A DNA stretch of 64,000 nucleotides from contig JAKCPI010015324.1 in the NCBI GenBank assembly GCA_023213315.1, positions 23,577-87,576 of the forward strand, in the 5' to 3' direction. The notes beneath the pieces were generated by a model, which was not told the DNA's origin, did not search any database, and saw nothing but the letters and a program-made list of their open reading frames with translations. The position numbers and the translations under genes were made by a program. Of this stretch, positions 57,933 to 64,000 are shown piece by piece (position 1 is the first letter of the stretch; every line of letters begins with the position of its first letter). The stretch comes from Euborellia annulipes. Taxonomy: Eukaryota; Arthropoda; Insecta; Dermaptera; Anisolabididae.

Positions 57933-59127
57933 GTAATGATTCTTTTCATATCTCACTTGCATTAAATTTCTATTTTCAATTTTTTTTTTTCTCTCTTAAA
58001 ATATACTTATAAAATTATCCAACGCTATGATGAAGTCGTGTACCCCAGGTGGAGGGTGATAAAGGGTGTAAATCACCCCTTCTAATAAACAAAACACTAT
58101 TTTTCAAAAACTAAATTTTAATAGAAAATTATTATTTTTTTATTTTATTTTTTACTTTTACGGAAATGTATTACTTTCTATCCCTTGTCACTCACCCTCC
58201 ACCCTTCTAACTGAGAATTTATATTCTGCTATAATATTTAATAAGAAATTATTATTAAATAAATGAAAATAGAAATTCTTAAACTTTTATCTTTCGTCTA
58301 TCGTATAGTAGGCCGAATAAGTGAGATTTTTAGAGGTGGAATTTTTTTTTCACTGTCTGAATGGATTCTTTTCTTAAACAGTTTCTTCACTCGCCTCCTT
58401 TAATTACAAGTTCCATCAATTCAGTCGATTTTTTAAAAATTGTTTTTACGCTATGATTGATCGAAATGACTAGGATTCGTTCCCGTTAGAATTTTTCGTA
58501 TTTTTTTGTGATTATTCATTTTCCGTGCTATGGGTTTCTTTGTTTATCGTCTCCTTTTTGAAAATTAGAATTTTTACTTCAATTCATTCAGATAATATAT
58601 TAAATATTTTTTTTTTATTTACAGTATATAAAAAATAATTTTTTTTTACTAGCTACGTACGTAATCTAATAAAAAATATTTTTTCTCTTCGATCGGTAAT
58701 GTAGTGTAGTGATAGGGGTGTTTTTTTTTTTTTTTTTTTTTTTTTGGAGGTGGTGGCTTAAAATAGTCACTGATTCAAATATTATTATATAAAATTCTTT
58801 ATCATTTAATTAAAAGAACAGACAATTTCAAAATATCTTGATTTTTCTAATAAACTTCTCAATTGTTCATCCCTTTATCAATTAATAATTAAATATGACA
58901 ATAGGGATGGAGGGGGCAAATTACTTGAATACTCATCTATTCTTTTCTATAAAATTTTCCATAAAAATCACTCAATTTTTTTTTTTTAAATAGAAAGATT
59001 TGTTTAAAAAAAAATAAAAAAAATTATCAAAAAGAAACAAACCCTTAAGAAAATTGGACAAAAACGAATTAAACCTTTCCAATTAGAAACAAATCAAGTA
59101 GGCTACTTAATTAGAAAAAAAAAATTA

Positions 59128-59461
59128 CAGTAGAGTCCCGGTAATCCGAACCTCGCTAATCCGAACTTCCGGTTAATCCGAACTCTTTTTGCGTACGATT
59201 TTTTTTTTTTTTTAAATAACCGCGTTCACACATCACGCAAATTAATGAGTTTCTTTTTCTCTTAATTAAACGTAAAAAAATATTATGAAATATTTATTTA
59301 GAGTTTAATATCACCGACAAGTTTCACGGTTTACAACGTTATAAATACGACTTTATTATCAAAATTAACTAATTCAAGCTTACAATTCCGGTTAATCCGA
59401 ACTTCCCAATAATCCGAACGACCCTCGGTCCCAATTAGTTCGGATTAACGGGACTCTACTG
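59128..59461. mobile_element. Tigger-type MITE, 334 bp
   Basis: The ends CAGTAGAGTCCCGGTAATCC and GGATTAACGGGACTCTACTG are inverted repeats flanked by TA (59126-59127, 59462-59463). GGTTAATCCGAACT subrepeats occur inside. It interrupts the conserved block before the module Q copy at 59695. Confidence 0.93.
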
Positions 59462-60479
59462 TATTTTTTATTAATCCTCTATCTGAATGAATTGAGGGAA
59501 AAATTAGAATTTAAATTATATTAATTCCCCATTTGAAGCTAAGCTAAATATCCGATAAACATACTAATATACTTTTATATTTAAACATGGGAAAGGAAGG
59601 GATTACGGGAAAATAAAACAATTATTTAATAAAATAATCTTTATTGAATACTTAAAATATGATAGAAGAGGATAAAAAATATTTTTTTTTCGAGAGAGAA
59701 AGCATCCGGCAGGGGGCCGAGGGGGGGGCGTTGAATACTCTCTCCCAAGTGCCTCTCTTCCCCGCGCATTTTTGGAGATAATAAAGTAACGCTATTAATT
59801 TTTTAAGATATTTAATAAAAAAGGGGGTAAAAAAATTTATAAAAAAAAAAAAAGGAAAAAAAAAAAGGGGGGGGGGGCTTTGTAACCGGCAAATTAATTA
59901 TTTTAATTTAATTTTATTTCCAATTCTAAATTCCCAATTTTATTTTATTTTTTTATTTAAGTCAATTCATTTATTTTACTCAAGTAGAAAATCCGTTTAT
60001 TTTCTCTAAAATTTTTCTAACGTATTTTTAACGACTTTTGTATAAAATTTCCGTCGCCTCATGCAAACGACACGAGCACTTCAATTGCTTTGTGACTCTC
60101 GTCCTGAACAGTTGCATTGGTTTATTCACAATATTTTTGCGCCCTGCAAGAATTAATTCGACAGCCCTTGTCAATATTATTATATTTTTTTTTTATTACA
60201 TAACCCTTATGTATTAATATTTTTTCTGGTTAATTAATGACCCAGTTTTTTTTCTCTAATTAAAATATTTTTTTTACGTTCTACAACTTGTTACCTGTTA
60301 TACATTTTTATCGTTATTCATATTATTACTGTATCATTTTAAAGAAGAATTAAACCAATTACGTGTTAATTAATAATTGTTAATCAAAAATTTCGTGTTG
60401 TCATTTGGTGTGTGTGCGTGTGAACCCTTCCCCCACCATCAACCATCTTCAACGACAATTTGGCAACGGGAAACGAAAA

Positions 60480-60612
60480 TTCATCATAAATAGCATCCAA
60501 TCCTGGAGCCAGCAGAAAAGCATCTATAATAAATAGCATCCATCCTGGAGCTAATCTGCATAATATTTATTATAAACGGCACCCAATCTGGAGCTAACTT
60601 TATAACATCTAT
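60480..60612 (+). repeat. Short tandem repeat, about 3 units
   Basis: CATCATAAATAGCATCCAATCCTGGAGC, ..ATAATAAATAGCATCCATCCTGGAGC and ..TATAAACGGCACCCAATCTGGAGC follow each other at about 50-bp spacing. Confidence 0.7.
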
Positions 60613-61057
60613 TTTAACTTTCTATTTTTCAGTATAAATTTTAATCTAAAACTTTTCCAGTCGGGGTGGAATAGAGATTCAGGGCCGCACCTAGGAAACC
60701 TTGCGCCCGGGGCCAAAATTATAATTTTGCGCCCCTCCCCCCTTCCTCCTACTAAAAATAATTCTCTGGGACATTTCCTTGTATTAATTAAATGCCGTTG
60801 AAAAATTATTAAAACGACTTTGCTTTGCTGTTTATGATTTGACTAGAAATAATATTTGTTAAATAAATATTTCTTCAAGTAATTAGAAAAAGGACATTTG
60901 GGTTAAATTAAACTATTATTAAAACAATAATAAAAAACTTTATTCAATATAAATTTAAATTGTCATATGTAGATGATAAAATATTAACTTTGAATAAGAT
61001 ATTTAAATTAGATAAAAAAAAAATATTTAATAATAATTATATTTCCTTTTGTTTCAG

Positions 61058-61242
61058 CATCTCTTGATGTATTACTTGGCAACGAGTCGAAGTCGGCTAA
61101 AACATGAAAATGAGGGAGCGTCAAATAGAAGCGAAATCTCAACACCTAGGCCTACTCTTTGTTATATCATCAGCGACCTTGTCGATCGAGCATCCCCTTC
61201 TAAGCGCACCCCGAGGGTTTTCTCTCTCTCCCTCTGCACTTG
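61058..61242 (+). other. Exon-like module R, copy 3
   Basis: Acceptor TTTTGTTTCAG, donor TTG/GTAAGT. The 3' half (CATCAGCGACCTTGTCGATC, TCTAAGCGCACCCCGAGGGT) matches the other R copies. The 5' half (GATGTATTACTTGGCAACGA) is extra. A 65-codon frame spans it but has no recognisable similarity. Confidence 0.4.
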
Positions 61243-61755
61243 GTAAGTCCTGACAACAAAATCGTTCATATTTATTTATTATAATTCGTGACTACACTAC
61301 CAACTTGATTTGTTTCTAATGGGTAAGATATAATTATTCCTTTTTGTCTAATCTAAAAAAAAAGATTTTTTTTTCTCTTTGGTTGGTTATTTAATGTAGA
61401 AAACAGGGTGGTTCTAGCGGGGGTGGGTTAAATTAGCCATTGAATTAAATCAATTATGTAAAATCCCAAATAGACATCAATTAATTTGAAGAATTCTATT
61501 GTATGATAAAGCAGGGAAAAAAATATAAAAATTTCTTAATTAATCCAACAAACCTCTCAACTCTTCATCCCTTGTCAATTAATTATTGATTATGCCGCGG
61601 GGGTTGTAGGGGGCAAATTATTTTCATATAGGCCTATATATTCATCTATTCTTTTCTATAAAAAATTTCCATTAAAATCATTCGATTTTCTTTTTAAAAA
61701 TAAAAAAATAATCAACAAATAATGTTAAACAATCAATTTTACAAATTAATTCAAC

Positions 61756-62003
61756 CCCCTCGGGCTTGGAGTAGTGGCTAGCGTGCTGGTTTTATATAGC
61801 AAGAGTCGTGTGTTCGTATCCCAGGCAGTCCGATGATTTTATTTAAGCCATTTTGATACCAAATGGCTTAAATAAGAATGCCTGGACCCCCGAATAAATA
61901 TATATTAATAAATAACGGTTATCGTAAAAGTCTTAAATGGCCTAAGTTGCCGAAAAGACTGAGTGTATGTGTGTGTGTGAATGTGAGTGTTAATGGAAAA
62001 AAA
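61756..62003 (+). repeat. T1 tRNA-derived SINE with 13-bp target duplication
   Basis: CCCTCGGGCTTGGAGTAGTGG CTAGCGTGCTGG, B-box-like GTGTGTTCGTATCCCAGGC, AATAACGGTTATCG, GGCCTAAGTTGCCGAAAAGAC, GTGTGTGTGAATGTGAGTG, A-rich end. AAATTAATTCAAC flanks it on both sides (61743-61755 and 62004-62016). Confidence 0.92.
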
Positions 62004-62390
62004 AAATTAATTCAACAAAAAGCTATAGGAATTATACAAAAAATTCGAAAAATAACGCTTATTTATATATTTATGAAATAGGGGTGGGTAAATAAATTGA
62101 ATCTTATAAAAATTATTTCACTTCGAATTTATCCCTAATAAATAAATAAATACAAAAAATAACACTTGGAAGTATTTTATTTATTTAGGGGTGTGTTTTA
62201 AGGGTGGGTAAATAAAGGGAGTCTTTTAATAGTTATTTAATTTCGATTTTATTCCCAACGGAATAAAACCCCGTTAGTTTGCAAGTGATTGGAAACTTTT
62301 TAAAATAGAGAATTTATTTGATAATTGTTTTATTAGTGGGCGCACAGAGAGCAATTCTATTTCTCAATGCCTTGGTTGCTTCTTGTCCGT

Positions 62391-62550
62391 ATTTAGTGTA
62401 TTCGAGTTGGGCCAAGAGTCAGTCGTTTGGGATCTTCTCTCTCTCTCTCTCTCTCTCTCGTGTGTTTAGTTTTTTTTTTATATTGTGTGTGCAAATAAAA
62501 CGTTCATCCCCCAAACTCGATACTCCCCGTCTGGTCATCTTATTATTACG
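62391..62550 (+). other. Exon-like module P, copy 2
   Basis: CGAGTTGGGCCAAGAGTCAG, TCGTTTGGGATC, a (TC)n run (62430-62459), ATTGTGTGTGCAAATAAAAC, CCCCGTCTGGTCATC, donor ACG/GTAATT. The sequence before it (62190-62300) is also shared with 57570-57690. Confidence 0.35.
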
Positions 62551-63679
62551 GTAATTAATCTTTTCATATCTCATTTGCATAATGAATTAAATTTCTATTT
62601 TTAATTTTTTTTTTCTCTTAAAATATACTTATAAAATTATCCAATTTTTAAATTCAACGCTATGATAGAGTTGTGTACCCCAGGGTGGAGGGCGAGAAGG
62701 GGTGTAAATCACCCCTTCTAATAGTATTTATCTTTAAAAATGAAATTTAAAATAGAAAATTATTATTATTATTATTATTTTTTTTTTTTTGTAAAATGTT
62801 TACATTTAAGCAAATGGATTACTCTCGCTCCCTCCCCACCCTCCACCCGCCTAATAGAGGATTTAGCTCTCCTATAATCTCTATATAATAATATTTAATA
62901 AGAAATTATTATTAAATAATTGAAAATAGAAATTCTTAAACTTTTATGTATAGTAATAATAAGTGTGCTTTTAAGAGGTGGAATTTTTCTTCACTGTCTG
63001 AATGCATTAGTTACTCTTCATTTGGTTATGTAATGTAGAAATAGGGGTATTTTTTCTGGCGGTGGGGGGTTAAAATAGCCATTGAATCAAATAAATTAGA
63101 TAAAATTCTTTATCATTTAATTTAAAGAACAGATAATTTCTAAATATCTTAATTTTTCTAATAAACTTCTCCATTCTTCATCCCTTATTAATTAATAATT
63201 AAGAATGTCGAGAGGGATGGGGGGGGGGGCAAATTACTTGAATATTTACCTATCTTTTCTTTTTCTATATTTCTATAAAATTTTCCATAAAAATCTCTAA
63301 ATTTTCTTTTTAAAAGGGAAGATTTTTTAAAATAAAAAAAAAAAAATATCAAAAAGAAACGAACCCTTAAGAAAATTGGACAAAATAGAATTATACCTTT
63401 CAAATTAGAAACAATTCAAGTACTTAATTACAAAAAAAAATATTATTTTTTAATTATCCATTATCTGAATGAATTTAAGTAAAAAAATTATATTAATTCC
63501 CCATTTGAAGCTAATCTAAATACCCGATAAACATACTAATATACTTTTATATTTAAACATGGGAAAGGAAAGGATTACGGGAAAATAAAACAATTATTTA
63601 ATAAAATAATCTTTATTGAATATTTACAATATGATGATAGAAGAGGATAAAAAAAAATAAATATTTTTCATTGTTTCAG

Positions 63680-63804
63680 AAGAGAGCAAATCCATCTGCG
63701 TCAAGGGAGGCCAGTTGATGGAACTCATCCCTCTGCCAAGTGCCTCTTCTCCAGTGCGATTCTGTTTGTGAGAATAAAACGTCACGCGCACCCCCTCCCT
63801 AAAG
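63680..63804 (+). other. Exon-like module Q, copy 3
   Basis: Acceptor TTGTTTCAG, donor AAAG/GTATTT. TCCATCTGCGTCAAGGGAGG, CAAGTGCCTCTTCTCCAGTG and GTGAGAATAAAAC match copy 1. The following intron start (TATTTATAATTTGCATATTT) is conserved too. Confidence 0.4.
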
Positions 63805-64000
63805 GTATTTATAATTTGCATATTTCACTTGAAGAAAGGGTTAACATTTTAGTTTTATATTTTCTTTCTTAAAACATATTTATAAAATTATACTTTATCT
63901 TAAAACTTGAAACCAGAGGGTGTAATTGGGTGTACATCTTTATTATCATTAATATTTTTCCCTTAAAAATAAGGGTAAAAAAATCTTTTATCAATATTAT

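Larger units (their letters stand above)
45597..64000 (+). other. Candidate spliced non-coding locus with duplicated exon-like modules
   Basis: At least ten segments of 67-185 bp, richer in GC than the surroundings, recur on the plus strand. Many lie between T-rich AG and GT-rich donors: 45597-45765, 48353-48419, 50424-50498, 50920-51093, 51636-51727, 52743-52891, 53936-54048, 55354-55443, 57795-57932, 61058-61242, 62391-62550 and 63680-63804. None carries a long reading frame. The second half is a decayed array in which two module types alternate. Possibilities are a long non-coding RNA, alternative 5' exons of a gene to the right, or an unrecognised repeat family. Confidence 0.4.

Noticed and set aside
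57694..57962. Minus-strand frames with QTDR/KQAS runs
   Set aside because: Low-complexity CTGT/GCTT repeats; the recurring signal here is nucleotide-level and on the plus strand.
57795..62550. Complete LTR retrotransposon bounded by the two module P copies
   Set aside because: No gag-pol frame, primer-binding site, polypurine tract or TG..CA ends between them, and modules Q and R recur independently.

Overview
This is a window of AT-rich nuclear DNA from an animal, almost certainly an invertebrate. Split genes with GT..AG introns, three tRNA-type SINE families, hAT, Harbinger, Tigger and Helitron elements, and Penelope-type palindromes all point that way. An arthropod is my best guess, but nothing here fixes the phylum. 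Under 4 percent of the window is protein-coding. Most of the rest is transposon debris, often nested.

Two conserved genes lie head to head. On the minus strand, six exons between 765 and 24874 encode the first 273 residues of a DOCK-D (zizimin; DOCK9/10/11, fly Zir) guanine nucleotide exchange factor. They cover the N-terminal DOCK-D region and the whole PH domain. The gene runs off the left edge, so the catalytic DHR regions are absent. Its intron 1 is about 20.5 kb and full of repeats. On the plus strand, five exons between 25847 and 40396 encode a complete 456-residue PPM1L-type, membrane-anchored PP2C phosphatase. The two start codons are 972 bp apart and probably share a bidirectional promoter region.

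40.4-45.6 kb is an intergenic stretch with one intact SINE. From 45.6 kb to the right edge there is no recognisable protein gene. Short, relatively GC-rich, exon-like segments recur there on the plus strand, many bounded by T-rich AG acceptors and GTAAGT/GTGAGT-like donors. Several belong to a decayed array of large duplications. I read this as a possible spliced non-coding RNA, or an array of alternative 5' exons of a gene to the right, without proof. A Helitron with exact canonical ends and an 11-unit minisatellite (46346-48141) and a 637-bp near-perfect palindrome (49041-49677) interrupt it.

The observations most worth following are: (1) several long palindromes centred on CTGANGA-hairpin-GAAAC motifs, which resemble the minimal, probably dimeric hammerhead ribozymes known from Penelope-like elements; (2) an abundant ~0.65-kb repeat family with a different hairpin at each end; (3) the repeated exon-like modules at 45.6-64 kb; (4) a SINE with a GAA-rich tail, clear target-site duplications and a pseudoknot-capable 5' end.
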